A DNA stretch of 64,000 nt from DASZIT01 sp052143315 (lineage in GTDB: Bacteria > Actinomycetota > Acidimicrobiia > Acidimicrobiales > RAAP-2), in assembly GCA_052143315.1 (NCBI GenBank), contig JBKQTE010000066.1:101968-165967 (forward strand), read 5' to 3'. The notes under the pieces are model-generated. The model saw only the letters and a list, made by a program, of their open reading frames with translations, made no database searches and was not told the DNA's origin. Shown one piece after another: positions 26,009 through 34,039 of this stretch. How positions within the stretch are numbered: position 1 is the first letter of the stretch; the number at the start of each line of letters is the position of its first letter. A program made the translations under genes and the position numbers.

Positions 26009-28024
26009 TCAGATCCCCAGGCTCGACCGCAGGGCGGTGAAGCGGTCGCTGGCCTCGGGCGAGGGCTCCCACGGGACGTCGAGGGCGTGGAGGAGCCCCT
26101 CGGGGATCTCGTCGAGGAACCGGCTGCGCTCGTTCTCCACCACCCGGTCCATGGACCGGCGGGTGCGGGCGTGGGACAGGTAGAGCCGCCGTTCGGCGCG
26201 GGTGATGGCGACGTAGGCGAGCCGGCGCTCCTCCTCGAGCTGCTCGTCCTCCATGCACCGGCGGTCGGGGAAGATGCCCTCCTCCATGCCCACCACGAAG
26301 ACGGCAGGGAACTCCAGCCCCTTGGCCGCATGGATGGTCATCAGCACCAGGCGGGACCGGTCGTCGTCGGCGTCGTCGGCGTCGGTGATCAAGCCGGCCA
26401 TGTCGAGGAACGAGTCGATGGTGGGGTGGTCGGTGGCAACCGCCCGCAGCTGCTCGACGCTCTCCTGGCGGTAGATCCGCTCCTCGTCGTCGGCGGCGGC
26501 GTCGACGAGCTGCCGGAGGTACTCGCCGTCGGCCAGCACCGCGTCGAGCGCCCCGAGGGCCCCGTGGAGCTCACCGGCCCGGCGGATCTCGTCGAGCCGG
26601 CGGGCGAACTCATCGAGGCCGGCCAGCGCCAACCTGGGCAGGTCTTCGATCTCCGAACGGCGGTCGAGGGCGTCCCCGAGGGCCAGCCCGTACGTTTGGG
26701 CGAAGGACCGGACCTTCTTGACGCTGGCGTCGCCCACCGCCCTCCGGGGGAGGTTCACGCATCGGCGGAACGAGAGCTCGTCGTGCGGGTTGACGGCCAG
26801 GCGGAGGTAGGCGGTGAGATCGCGGATCTCCTTGCGCTCGAAGAACGGGGTGCCGCCCACCGTCCGGCACGGGATGCCCCGCCGGACCACCTCGGCCTCG
26901 ATGGGGCGGGTGAGTGTCTTGGCCCGGCACAGGACGGCGATGTCGCCCGGCCTCGCCCCGTCCCGCACCAGGGTGGCCACCTCGTCGGCCAGCCACGACG
27001 CCTCGTCCGCCTCGTCGTCGGCGGCCCGGAGGGCGATGAGGCTGCCCTCCCCGGCATCAGTCCACAGGTTCTTCTCCGGACGGTCGGCGTTGTGGGCGAT
27101 CACCGCGTTGGCGGCGTCGAGGATGGTGCCGGTGGAGCGGAAGTTCTGCTCGAGCAGGACGCTGGTGGCGCCCGGGAAGGTGCGGGTGAAGTTGAGGATG
27201 TTGCCCACGTCGGCCGCCCGGAACCCGTAGATGGACTGGTCCCCGTCCCCCACGCAGCACAGGTTGCCGTGACCGGAGGCGAGCTCCTCCACGATCACGC
27301 TCTGGGCCCGGTTGGTGTCCTGGTACTCGTCCACCAGCACCTGGGCGAACCGCGCCCGGTAGTGCTCGCGCACGTCCGGGTGCTGGGTGAGCAGCGTGAC
27401 CACGTGGACCAGCAGGTCGTCGAAGTCGACGCAGTCCGAAGCCACCAGGCGCTGCTGGTACTCGCGGTAGGCCCGGGCGTGGGCATTGGACCGGGCGTCG
27501 GACGACTCGATGGAGAGCTGGCGCGGGTCCACCAGGCGGTTCTTGGCGGCACTGATGGCAGCCTTGGCCCCCCCGGGTGGCATCATCTTGACGTCGATGT
27601 TCAGGTCGTCGGCGATGTCACGGAGCAGGCGCTTGCAGTCGTCCTCGGAGAGGATGGTGAACCGCTTGGTCAGGCCGACCCGGTCGGCGTAGGGGCGGAG
27701 CATCCGCACGCAGGCGCTGTGGAAGGTGGACACCCACATGTCCTTGACCAACGGTCCGAGGGACGCCGCCAGGCGCTCCTTCATCTCCTTGGCCGCCTTG
27801 TTGGTGAAGGTGATGGCCAACACCTGCTCCGGTGCGACCGCTCCGCTGGCGATGAGGTAGCCGATCCGGCTGGTCAGCACCTTCGTCTTGCCCGAGCCGG
27901 CCCCGGCCAGAACCAGAAGTGGACCGCCGCCGTGCTTGACGGCCTCCAGCTGGCGGGGATTCAGGCCCTGGAGGAAACGCTCGGGCCGGAGGCGGCGGCT
28001 GGTTCCGGTCACGGTGCTGGCCAC
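26009..28024 (-). CDS. UvrD/PcrA-like superfamily I DNA helicase
   Basis: A 671-residue 3'-5' helicase. Walker A is AGAGSGKT, motif Ia ITFTNKAAKEM, motif II VDEYQD, motif III GDGDQSIYGFRAA, motif IV LEQNFRST, motif V TIHAAKGLEFP and motif VI VAITRAERRLYLSHA. It is shorter than typical PcrA (about 720-780) because the C-terminal Tudor-like tail is missing, as in several actinobacterial UvrD2-like forms. A TAGGGT hexamer lies eight bases before the GTG and there is no ribosome binding site, so it is probably leaderless. Roles would be repair and replication restart. Confidence 0.92.
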   Translation of the reverse strand: MASTVTGTSRRLRPERFLQGLNPRQLEAVKHGGGPLLVLAGAGSGKTKVLTSRIGYLIASGAVAPEQVLAITFTNKAAKEMKERLAASLGPLVKDMWVSTFHSACVRMLRPYADRVGLTKRFTILSEDDCKRLLRDIADDLNIDVKMMPPGGAKAAISAAKNRLVDPRQLSIESSDARSNAHARAYREYQQRLVASDCVDFDDLLVHVVTLLTQHPDVREHYRARFAQVLVDEYQDTNRAQSVIVEELASGHGNLCCVGDGDQSIYGFRAADVGNILNFTRTFPGATSVLLEQNFRSTGTILDAANAVIAHNADRPEKNLWTDAGEGSLIALRAADDEADEASWLADEVATLVRDGARPGDIAVLCRAKTLTRPIEAEVVRRGIPCRTVGGTPFFERKEIRDLTAYLRLAVNPHDELSFRRCVNLPRRAVGDASVKKVRSFAQTYGLALGDALDRRSEIEDLPRLALAGLDEFARRLDEIRRAGELHGALGALDAVLADGEYLRQLVDAAADDEERIYRQESVEQLRAVATDHPTIDSFLDMAGLITDADDADDDRSRLVLMTIHAAKGLEFPAVFVVGMEEGIFPDRRCMEDEQLEEERRLAYVAITRAERRLYLSHARTRRSMDRVVENERSRFLDEIPEGLLHALDVPWEPSPEASDRFTALRSSLGI

Positions 28025-28110
28025 GGCGGCTCACCCTACCGGTCGCGGCCGGGGGCCGATCACGGCCGGGCCACCCCGTGGCGGGCGGCCCGGGATCGGA
28101 GCGGCGGGCC

Positions 28111-28587
28111 CTACCCGGCGCCCTCATCCCCGGCATCGTCGGGTTGCTCCGGACGGAAGATGAGCGCGTGCACGGAGATCCACTCTTCCTCGTCGAACGT
28201 CTCGGGCTCGCTCTCGGCCACGTCGGGCTGGGTGCCGGTCCCCTCCGGGGCCGCCGAGTCGGCGTCGGCCGGTTCGGAACCGTCGGTCCCCTCCTCCGGT
28301 GTCGTCGTGGCTCCGGTCCGGTCATCGGTCGGCTCCGCCACGTCCACCTCGGAGGGGGGCACCGGGGTGTCGGCGGCCGGGGGCGGTTCGATTGGGGTTT
28401 CGGCGGCCGGGGGCGCCGGGGTGTCGGCGGCCGGGGGCGGCTCGACCGCGGTGGAGGAGCCCTCAGGGGCCGGGGATGCAGGAACTACCTGGGGTGGCGG
28501 GCCGACCGTCGGGGGGCGGAGCTCCGGCGGATGCCATCTGCCGTCGGCTCCCCTCCACCAATCAGGACCCAGCGCCGTGTCACTCAT
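28111..28587 (-). CDS. Acidic, Pro-rich protein with N-terminal Trp motif
   Basis: A 158-residue protein with no named family. It opens GPDWWRGADGRWHPPE, the short Trp-rich motif (DUF2510-like) seen on many actinobacterial proteins. The middle is a repetitive PPPAADTPAPPAAETPIE segment and the C-terminal third is strongly acidic, ending with an FDEEEWISVHALIFRPE stretch. No membrane segment is seen. A GGAGGC site precedes the ATG. The repeats make folding of the middle unlikely. Confidence 0.6.
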   Translation of the reverse strand: MSDTALGPDWWRGADGRWHPPELRPPTVGPPPQVVPASPAPEGSSTAVEPPPAADTPAPPAAETPIEPPPAADTPVPPSEVDVAEPTDDRTGATTTPEEGTDGSEPADADSAAPEGTGTQPDVAESEPETFDEEEWISVHALIFRPEQPDDAGDEGAG

Positions 28588-28945
28588 AGTGACGCCTCCC
28601 TTGCGCTGCTACAGATAGCGGACTCACCGTCGATGACTGTGTCCAGGGTACTCCCCGGGAGGTCGGACCAGGCAAGAGGCACCCCTGAGCTGGGACGGGA
28701 GCACGATCCATCGGCGAACGGTGACGTCGCCGATCGGGCCTGCCCCTCCCGGGGAGGTGCGCCAGGCGAGCGACACTGCGAGTGAATTCCGCACGCTGAG
28801 TGCTCACGGATGCGACGCCGCCACTGCCAAGGCGACCTCGTCGGCGGCAGCGGCGATGTGACGGCCGTGTGAACGGTTTCGGAGCTGCGCAGGTGCCGGG
28901 ACGGGGACGGCGGCCGGCCCGAGCGCCACCGGTACTCTTCGTGCG
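28588..28945. other. Intergenic region between divergent genes
   Basis: About 358 bases between the acidic protein gene and sortase. Apart from the sortase -10 hexamer TACTCT (28933-28938, seven bases before the GTG) I see no coding frame, repeat or RNA gene here. Confidence 0.5.
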
Positions 28946-29833
28946 GTGACCGTCCGGCGGGTGCTGCGCAACGTGGGGGCCGCCCTGGTAGCGGTCGGAG
29001 TGCTGCTCCTGCTCTTCGTCGGCTACGAGCTCTGGGGCACCGGTCTCATCACCGCCGGCCATCAGCGGGCCCTTCGGAACCAGTTCGACCAGGAGCTGCG
29101 CCAGGCCGGAGTCGCCATCCCGACCTCCCCGCCCGGGACCACCGGCACCACCGTCCCGTCGAGCCGCGGCCTGGTCCCGTCGACCGGGACCGCCACCGAC
29201 GGGCAGCCGATCGCCATCATCCAGATCCCGAGGATCGGCGTCGACTTCGTGGTGGTGCAGGGAACCGACGAGGCCGACCTCGAACGCGGGCCGGGCCACT
29301 ACGTCAACACGGCCTTCCCCGGCAACCCGGGCAATGCCGCCATCGCCGGCCACCGGACGACCTACCTGCACCCCTACTACCACCTCGACGCCCTGGCCCC
29401 GGGCGACCCCATCTTCGTCACCACCACCCAGGGGCGGTTCCGGTACGACGTGACCCGGACCCGGGTCGTCCGGCCCACCGACGTGGCGGTGCTCGACGCC
29501 ACCGCCACCCCGACGCTCACCCTGACCACCTGCAACCCCCGCTACAGCGCCTCGACCCGGATGGTGGTCACGGCCGACCTGGTCACGCCGGCGGCGGCCG
29601 GTGCGGCACGACCGGGCGGGGTACCGCCGGCGGCCACCCTGTCGTCCAGCGGAGGCAGCCGGGCGGGCGCCCTGATCTGGGGCACGGCCTGCCTGGTCGT
29701 GGCGGCCGGGGTGTGGCTGGCGCACCGGCGGTATCGCCGGTGGTGGGTCTACGCCGGCGGGTTGGCGGTGGTGCTGGCCACGCTCCTCCCCCTGTTCGCC
29801 AACCTCGGCCCGCTGCTGCCCACCGGGTACTGA
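28946..29833 (+). CDS. Class E sortase
   Basis: A 295-residue membrane transpeptidase. An N-terminal transmembrane helix is followed by the sortase domain with catalytic His136 (IAGHRTTY), Cys196 (LTLTTCNP) and Arg205 (SASTR). Two further hydrophobic helices close the C terminus. LTTCxP followed by SAxxR is the actinobacterial class E pattern; such enzymes anchor LAxTG-like proteins to peptidoglycan. No obvious substrate gene is adjacent. The GTG lies seven bases after TACTCT with no ribosome binding site. Confidence 0.9.
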   Translation: MTVRRVLRNVGAALVAVGVLLLLFVGYELWGTGLITAGHQRALRNQFDQELRQAGVAIPTSPPGTTGTTVPSSRGLVPSTGTATDGQPIAIIQIPRIGVDFVVVQGTDEADLERGPGHYVNTAFPGNPGNAAIAGHRTTYLHPYYHLDALAPGDPIFVTTTQGRFRYDVTRTRVVRPTDVAVLDATATPTLTLTTCNPRYSASTRMVVTADLVTPAAAGAARPGGVPPAATLSSSGGSRAGALIWGTACLVVAAGVWLAHRRYRRWWVYAGGLAVVLATLLPLFANLGPLLPTGY

Positions 29834-29891
29834 CCGGCCCGGTCAGCCCGGGGTGGGAGGCCGGCGGCCGCACCGGAAGGGCGCCGTCCCG

Positions 29892-31568
29892 CTACGAGGT
29901 GGGCGCGGTCGCCTTCGCCGAAGCCCGCATCGAAGCCGACCATGTCTGGTAGCCACCGTCGAGGTTGCGTGCTTCGATCCCCAGTTCGTGCAGCAGCGCG
30001 GTCGCCGTGTGGCCGCGTTGACCGACTTCGCAGTAGACGACGACCGGACCGGGGCCGAGCGCGTCGAGGTGGTCCCGGAGCGAGTCGATCGGCAGGTTCG
30101 ACGACCCCTCGATGGCGCCCCGTGCATGCTCCTCGGCGCTGCGGACGTCGACGACGTCCCAACCGCTCGCCACCAGCCCTTCGAGCTCCTGCGGGTCGAC
30201 GACATCGCAGTCGCCGCTGAGCACGTTCTCGGCCATGTAGCCGAGCAGATTGACCGGGTCCTTGGCCGACGAGAACGGCGGAGCGTAGGCCAGCTCGAGA
30301 TCGGCCAGTCGGTCGGCGGTGATCCCACCGGCCATCGCCGTGGCGATCACGTCGATCCGCTTGTCCACTCCGTTCCCACCGACGATCTGGGCACCGAGGA
30401 TGCCGCCATCGGCCGGGTCGAAGATCAACTTCACCGCCATGCGCGTCGCACCGGGGTAGTACGTGGCGTGATCGAACGGGTGGGAGTGGATAGCCCGGTA
30501 GGTCCGTCCTGCAGCTCGCAGTCGACGCTCGTTCCACCCGACGGTCGCCGCCACCAGGTCGAACACCTTGACGATGGCCGTCCCGAGCGAGGCCACGGCG
30601 TGGGAGGGTCGCCCGGCGATGTGGTCCGCCACCCTGCGCCCCTGGCGATTGGCGACATTGGCCAGCGCGATAAGCGAGGTGGCGTGGGAGACGGCGTCCG
30701 ACTTCTCGACGGCATCCCCCACCGCGTAGACGTCAGGATCGTTCGTCTGGTTCGCCTCGTTCACCGCGATGCCGCCGTTCGGTCCGAGGTCCAAGCCGGC
30801 CAGTTCGGCCAGCCGAACGTCAGGCCGCACGCCGATGGCGCCGACCACCAGGTCGGCCGCCAGGCGCCTACCGTCGGCCAGGACCACCGAACGGTCCTCG
30901 ACCGAGGCGACGGACGCGCCGGTCTCCACCCTGACACCGTGCGCCACCAGCTCGTCGCTCACCAGAATCGCCAACTCGGGGTCGAGGGGTGGGAGCACCT
31001 GGGGGGTCGCCTCGACGATGGTGACGTCGATCCCCTGGCCCACCAGGTTCTCGGCCATTTCGAGTCCGATGAAGCCGGCGCCGATGACCACGGCAGTCGC
31101 AGGTGCGATCTCGACGTCCGAGGCGAGACGGGCGGCATCTTCGACGGTCCGCAGCGTTCGGACCCGGTCGTACCCGGGAATCGGCGGTCGCACCGGGGCG
31201 GCCCCCATGGAGAGCACCAGCTTGTCGTAGGTGACGATGCTCTCGTCGCCGGTGACCGTCGAGCGTGTGGTGACTGCATGGGCTGCCCGGTCGATGCCGA
31301 CGACCTCGTCGTTCACCCTGACATCGAGCCGGAACCGGTCGAAGAGCTGCTCGGGAGTCTGGAGGGTCAGATCCTCCTCCTCTTCGATCAGGCCGCCGAC
31401 GAAGTACGGCAAGCCGCAGTTGGCGAACGAGACGTGGCCGGACCGTTCGAGGACGGTGATGGTGGCATCGGCATCGAGGCGGCGAAGGCGGGTGGCGGTG
31501 GACATCCCACCGGCGACACCGCCGACGATGACCACCCGCCTGGCATGGGACCCGGGCGCGCCGCTCAC
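29892..31568 (-). CDS. CoA-disulfide reductase fused to rhodanese (CoADR-Rhd)
   Basis: A 558-residue FAD/NAD(P)H enzyme of reactive-sulfur metabolism that reduces CoA disulfide, CoA persulfide or polysulfide. Residues 10-450 form the pyridine nucleotide-disulfide reductase fold with VVIVGGVAGG, the redox Cys51 in SFANCGLPY and a second Rossmann motif (AVVIGAGFIGLEMAE). Residues 465-550 are a rhodanese domain with active-site Cys513 in VVYCEVGQRGH. GTG 31568 overlaps the stop of the upstream Cys-rich gene (GTGA). It belongs to the CstR-type regulon described here. Confidence 0.9.
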   Translation of the reverse strand: MSGAPGSHARRVVIVGGVAGGMSTATRLRRLDADATITVLERSGHVSFANCGLPYFVGGLIEEEEDLTLQTPEQLFDRFRLDVRVNDEVVGIDRAAHAVTTRSTVTGDESIVTYDKLVLSMGAAPVRPPIPGYDRVRTLRTVEDAARLASDVEIAPATAVVIGAGFIGLEMAENLVGQGIDVTIVEATPQVLPPLDPELAILVSDELVAHGVRVETGASVASVEDRSVVLADGRRLAADLVVGAIGVRPDVRLAELAGLDLGPNGGIAVNEANQTNDPDVYAVGDAVEKSDAVSHATSLIALANVANRQGRRVADHIAGRPSHAVASLGTAIVKVFDLVAATVGWNERRLRAAGRTYRAIHSHPFDHATYYPGATRMAVKLIFDPADGGILGAQIVGGNGVDKRIDVIATAMAGGITADRLADLELAYAPPFSSAKDPVNLLGYMAENVLSGDCDVVDPQELEGLVASGWDVVDVRSAEEHARGAIEGSSNLPIDSLRDHLDALGPGPVVVYCEVGQRGHTATALLHELGIEARNLDGGYQTWSASMRASAKATAPTS

Positions 31569-31741
31569 CGGGAGAGCCACGACGACCGCTTGGTGGGCGG
31601 CGCCGTGCCGGCCGATGCCTTCTCAGCTCGGCACCGGCACCGTTCGGACGGCGGCACGTCGCCGAGGACCTGCTCGACGTGGAGGCCGCACCCCTTCCAC
31701 GACGGCATCCCGCACTTCCGGCACGTCACTGCTCTGCACAT
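31565..31741 (-). CDS. Small Cys-rich protein in the CoADR-Rhd operon
   Basis: A 58-residue protein reading MCRAVTCRKCGMPSWKGCG then LHVEQVLGDVPPSERC. Six Cys in the first 40 residues suggest a zinc-ribbon or iron-sulfur site; similar MCxxxxCxxCGxxxWxGCGxH proteins are known in many Actinobacteria without a function. A TACCCT hexamer lies seven bases before the ATG and coincides with the CsoR/CstR-type operator, so it is the first, leaderless gene of the operon with CoADR-Rhd. Confidence 0.65.
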   Translation of the reverse strand: MCRAVTCRKCGMPSWKGCGLHVEQVLGDVPPSERCRCRAEKASAGTAPPTKRSSWLSR

Positions 31742-31755
31742 ACCCCCTAGGGTAT
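31740..31755. promoter_or_regulatory. CsoR/CstR-type operator 1 (CoADR-Rhd operon)
   Basis: ATACCCCCTAGGGTAT, a near-perfect palindrome with arms ATACCC/GGGTAT. On the minus strand it contains the -10 hexamer TACCCT and abuts the ATG of the Cys-rich gene, so bound repressor would block RNA polymerase directly. An identical site in inverse orientation lies at 32206-32221. Confidence 0.75.
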
Positions 31756-31822
31756 CAGGCGGACACCCTGCCCACAACGCCCGGTGGCCCTCAGCCGCCG
31801 GTCCCAGACCGTCGTGGGCTCC

Positions 31823-32092
31823 TCACGCCAGCTTCATGAACATGCGCTGGACCTCCTCGATGGCGTACCCGTCGGCGGCGGCCTCGTCCGGGTTCTGCAG
31901 GCAGTAGACCAGGCCGGAGGAGATCAACTTGAACCCCGCCTGCTCCAGCGCCTTGGTGGCGGCCGACAGCTGCGTCACCACCTCGCGGCACTCACGACCC
32001 TCCTCGAGCATGCGCTCGACGCCCTGCACCTGCCCGGCCACGCGTCGCAGCCGCTTGCGCACGTCCTCTACGACATCGTCGGGAAGTTGCAC
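31823..32092 (-). CDS. cstR: CsoR-family repressor of CstR (persulfide-sensing) type
   Basis: An 89-residue all-helical repressor. RKRLRRVAGQVQGVERMLEEG is the family hallmark. Cys35 (GRECREV) and Cys64 (LVYCLQ) are spaced 29 residues apart as in CsoR and CstR. The copper-binding His four residues before the second Cys is Gly60 here, which argues against copper sensing and for per/polysulfide sensing through a Cys-Cys link. GTG 32092 is chosen because GGAG lies six bases upstream and the length is normal; the frame to 32182 would add unrelated sequence. Neighbours are sulfur-oxidation genes. Confidence 0.82.
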   Translation of the reverse strand: MQLPDDVVEDVRKRLRRVAGQVQGVERMLEEGRECREVVTQLSAATKALEQAGFKLISSGLVYCLQNPDEAAADGYAIEEVQRMFMKLA

Positions 32093-32205
32093 CCCGGACT
32101 CCTCTCGTCCCACTGATGACGATCCCCTGCTCCGGCCCTGGGCGTTCCGGCTGGGCCGGCTCGATCCGTTCACCAGGGCCATCGTCTTCTCGTTTGCTCC
32201 GCACT

Positions 32206-32221
32206 ATACCCTAGGGGGTAT
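32206..32221. promoter_or_regulatory. CsoR/CstR-type operator 2 (cstR / methyltransferase intergenic)
   Basis: ATACCCTAGGGGGTAT, the reverse complement of operator 1, lies between the divergent repressor gene (start 32092) and methyltransferase gene (start 32272). It likely autoregulates the repressor and may control the methyltransferase. Confidence 0.75.
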
Positions 32222-32271
32222 AAAGACCAACCACGAGGTACCCCGGATTGCTCCGTCGTTATCCTGGCTCC

Positions 32272-32889
32272 ATGGGGTTCTACCGCCAGCAGATCCTGCC
32301 GCACGTGGTGGATCGGGTGTGCGGCATGTCGGGTCTCCGGCGGTGGCGGGCAGAGGCGAGTGCCGGGCTTTCGGGGACCCTGGTCGAGATCGGCTTCGGC
32401 TCCGGTCTCAATGTGCAGTTCTACCCGCCGGAGGTCGACCAGGTGTTCGCCGTGGAGCCGTCGGCAAGAGCCTTCCGGATTGCCCGGAAGCGGATCGACG
32501 GGTCACGGACACCCATCGAACGGATCGGGCTCGACGGGCAGTCGATACCCCTTCCGGATCAGTGCTGTGACGTGGCGCTGTGCACGTTCGCGCTCTGCAC
32601 GATCCCCGATCCGGACGCCGCGCTGGAGGAGGTGCGACGCGTACTTCGCCCGCGGGGCCGTTTCCACTTCCTCGAGCACGGTATCGCCCCTGAGCCGGGC
32701 GTGGCCGCGTGGCAGCGGCGTATCGAGCCGCTGCAGCGTCGCCTGGCCGACGGCTGCCACCTCACCCGTGATCCGGTCTCCATGGTGCGGAACGCCGGCT
32801 TCGTGCTGGATGAAGTGTCGCAGTCCTACGGGCAGGGGCCCAGGCCGTGGAACTACTTCACACGGGCGGCATCGCACACCTCCGGCTGA
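32272..32889 (+). CDS. Class I SAM-dependent methyltransferase
   Basis: A 205-residue methyltransferase. SAM-binding motif I is LVEIGFGSGLN, followed by VFAVEPSARAFRIA, and then ALCTIPDPDAALEEVRRVLRPRGRFHFLEHG. The pattern resembles the UbiE/METTL7-like branch (phospholipid or small thiol methyltransferases). ATG 32272 starts the conserved MGFY block; the upstream ATG at 32248 adds eight residues. METTL7 enzymes methylate hydrogen sulfide and thiols, so a role in sulfide handling is an attractive but unproven idea given the neighbours. Confidence 0.8.
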   Translation: MGFYRQQILPHVVDRVCGMSGLRRWRAEASAGLSGTLVEIGFGSGLNVQFYPPEVDQVFAVEPSARAFRIARKRIDGSRTPIERIGLDGQSIPLPDQCCDVALCTFALCTIPDPDAALEEVRRVLRPRGRFHFLEHGIAPEPGVAAWQRRIEPLQRRLADGCHLTRDPVSMVRNAGFVLDEVSQSYGQGPRPWNYFTRAASHTSG

Positions 32890-32924
32890 CCCGGGCGCCG
32901 GGGTCGGGACCATTGGCCCTACCC

Positions 32925-33105
32925 CATCGTCGGGACGTTGCACCCCGGACTCCTCTCGACCCACTGATGACGATCCACTGCTCAGGCCCTGGGCGTTCCG
33001 GCTGGGCGAACAGGCAGGTGGGAGAGCGCCATCGCCACCGCTGCAACTCGGGCCACCCGACCGAGAGCACGGCTCGATCCGTTCACCATGACCGTCGTCT
33101 TCTCC
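32925..33105. repeat. Partial duplicate of the cstR 5' region
   Basis: This segment repeats 32074-32194, which covers the start of cstR and its leader: CATCGTCGGGA, GTTGCACCCCGGACTCCTCT, CTGATGACGATCC and GGCCCTGGGCGTTCCGGCTG recur with few changes. About 60 unrelated bases are inserted near 33005, after which CGGCTCGATCCGTTCACCA matches again. No cstR body or operator is present, so it is a non-coding relic of a locus duplication. The rest of the 32890-33209 gap holds nothing else I can identify. Confidence 0.8.
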
Positions 33106-33209
33106 TCGGCCTCTTCCGTCGTCACCCTGCTCCATGGGCAGAGCACCCACGGATGTGTCACGAGAGCCACATCCTGGCCCGTCGTTCGGTGCTCCAGCCG
33201 GGCACCCGG

Positions 33210-33623
33210 TCAGCGGGTGGGGACGACCTCGAAGCGTTGGCGGCCGCGGATGCGGTAGACGTGAAAGTCGGAGTCGAGTGTGAAGATCCTGCGGTGACCA
33301 TGCTCCTCGGCGAACGCGACCAGGGTGGCATCGGCGAGGTCCATGGGCCTGTCAGCGTATTGATCCATCAGCCGGGCGCTGCAGTCGAGCGCGGACGCTG
33401 AGAGGTCGGCGACGATCAGGCGACCGGTGTGAACCAACCGCCAGAGTGCCCGCTGTCCCTGGATCCCTCCGGCCCTTGCCAGGAGGTACATCGCCTCGGT
33501 GAACGACGGCCATGTCGTCACCAACGGCAAAGAGAGCTCGTCGAGCGCATCCCGGCAGGCGAGGTGGTCCGCCTCATCGGCGTCAATGAGGGCGATGAGC
33601 GGTCCAGCATCGGTGAGCGTCAA
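33210..33623 (-). CDS. vapC: VapC-type PIN-domain toxin
   Basis: A 137-residue PIN-domain RNase. Acidic residues are at the expected places: Asp5 (TLTDAGPLIAL), Glu near residue 43 (PSFTEAMYLL), the MDLADATLVAFAEE motif and the final TLDSDFH. Toxins of this family cleave tRNA or rRNA. The ATG overlaps the antitoxin stop (ATGA). Confidence 0.88.
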   Translation of the reverse strand: MTLTDAGPLIALIDADEADHLACRDALDELSLPLVTTWPSFTEAMYLLARAGGIQGQRALWRLVHTGRLIVADLSASALDCSARLMDQYADRPMDLADATLVAFAEEHGHRRIFTLDSDFHVYRIRGRQRFEVVPTR

Positions 33624-33865
33624 CGTCCGGCTTGGCCCTCGGCCAAGGCTCTCGTGAAGGCCTCTCCCGAGTGCCGGGCACGCCCGCCTCCACCGTGGAC
33701 GGAGCCGACGACATCGGCGAAGATATCGCCTGGGCGGTCCGCCAGCGTCGCGTTGGCACGCTCCTCGGCAGCGTGCCGGATGAACTCAGACACCGACTCG
33801 CCCATGACCGTGGCGGCTCGCTGAACCTTCTCGTCGAGATCGGGATCGAGGCGCAGGCTTCTCAT
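33620..33865 (-). CDS. vapB: VapB-type ribbon-helix-helix antitoxin
   Basis: An 81-residue antitoxin. The N-terminal RSLRLDPDLDEKVQRAATVMGES then VSEFIRHAAEE is a ribbon-helix-helix DNA-binding domain; the C-terminal tail (DIFADVVGSVHGGGGRARHSG) would bind and block the toxin. A TACAGT hexamer lies six bases before the ATG within a palindromic operator, so transcription is probably leaderless and self-repressed. Confidence 0.85.
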   Translation of the reverse strand: MRSLRLDPDLDEKVQRAATVMGESVSEFIRHAAEERANATLADRPGDIFADVVGSVHGGGGRARHSGEAFTRALAEGQAGR

Positions 33866-33868
33866 AGG

Positions 33869-33885
33869 ACTACTGTATCACAGTA
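33869..33885. promoter_or_regulatory. VapB operator overlapping its -10
   Basis: CTACTGT and ACAGTAG flank ATC, a perfect 17-bp inverted repeat. On the minus strand it contains TACAGT, the putative -10 six bases before the vapB ATG. Confidence 0.7.
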
Positions 33886-33942
33886 GGCGTCATAGGTGAT
33901 ACACCGATACGCGCAGCCTCGGACGAGGGGAGCACTCCTGGC

Positions 33943-34010
33943 CCTGGCTCCACAGGGTTCTGCCGCCGGCTGACCCGAGCGCCGGGCTCAGGACCAATGG
34001 CCCTACCCCG
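33943..34010 (+). pseudogene. Internally deleted copy of the methyltransferase gene
   Basis: 33943-33967 matches the start of the methyltransferase gene (CCTGGCTCCA then GGGTTCT and CCGCC; the ATG has become ACA). 33964-34010 matches its last bases and 3' flank at 32879-32924 (GGCTGACCCG, GCGCCGGG, TGGCCCTACCCC). Everything between has been lost. With the repeat at 32925, this marks a second, decayed copy of the cstR-methyltransferase segment. Confidence 0.7.
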
Positions 34011-34039
34011 CCGGCGTGTACAGACCACATGCTGATGGT

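Noticed and set aside
31823..32092. Copper-sensing CsoR
   Set aside because: The His ligand between the two Cys is Gly60, no copper ATPase or chaperone is nearby, and the neighbours are sulfur genes.
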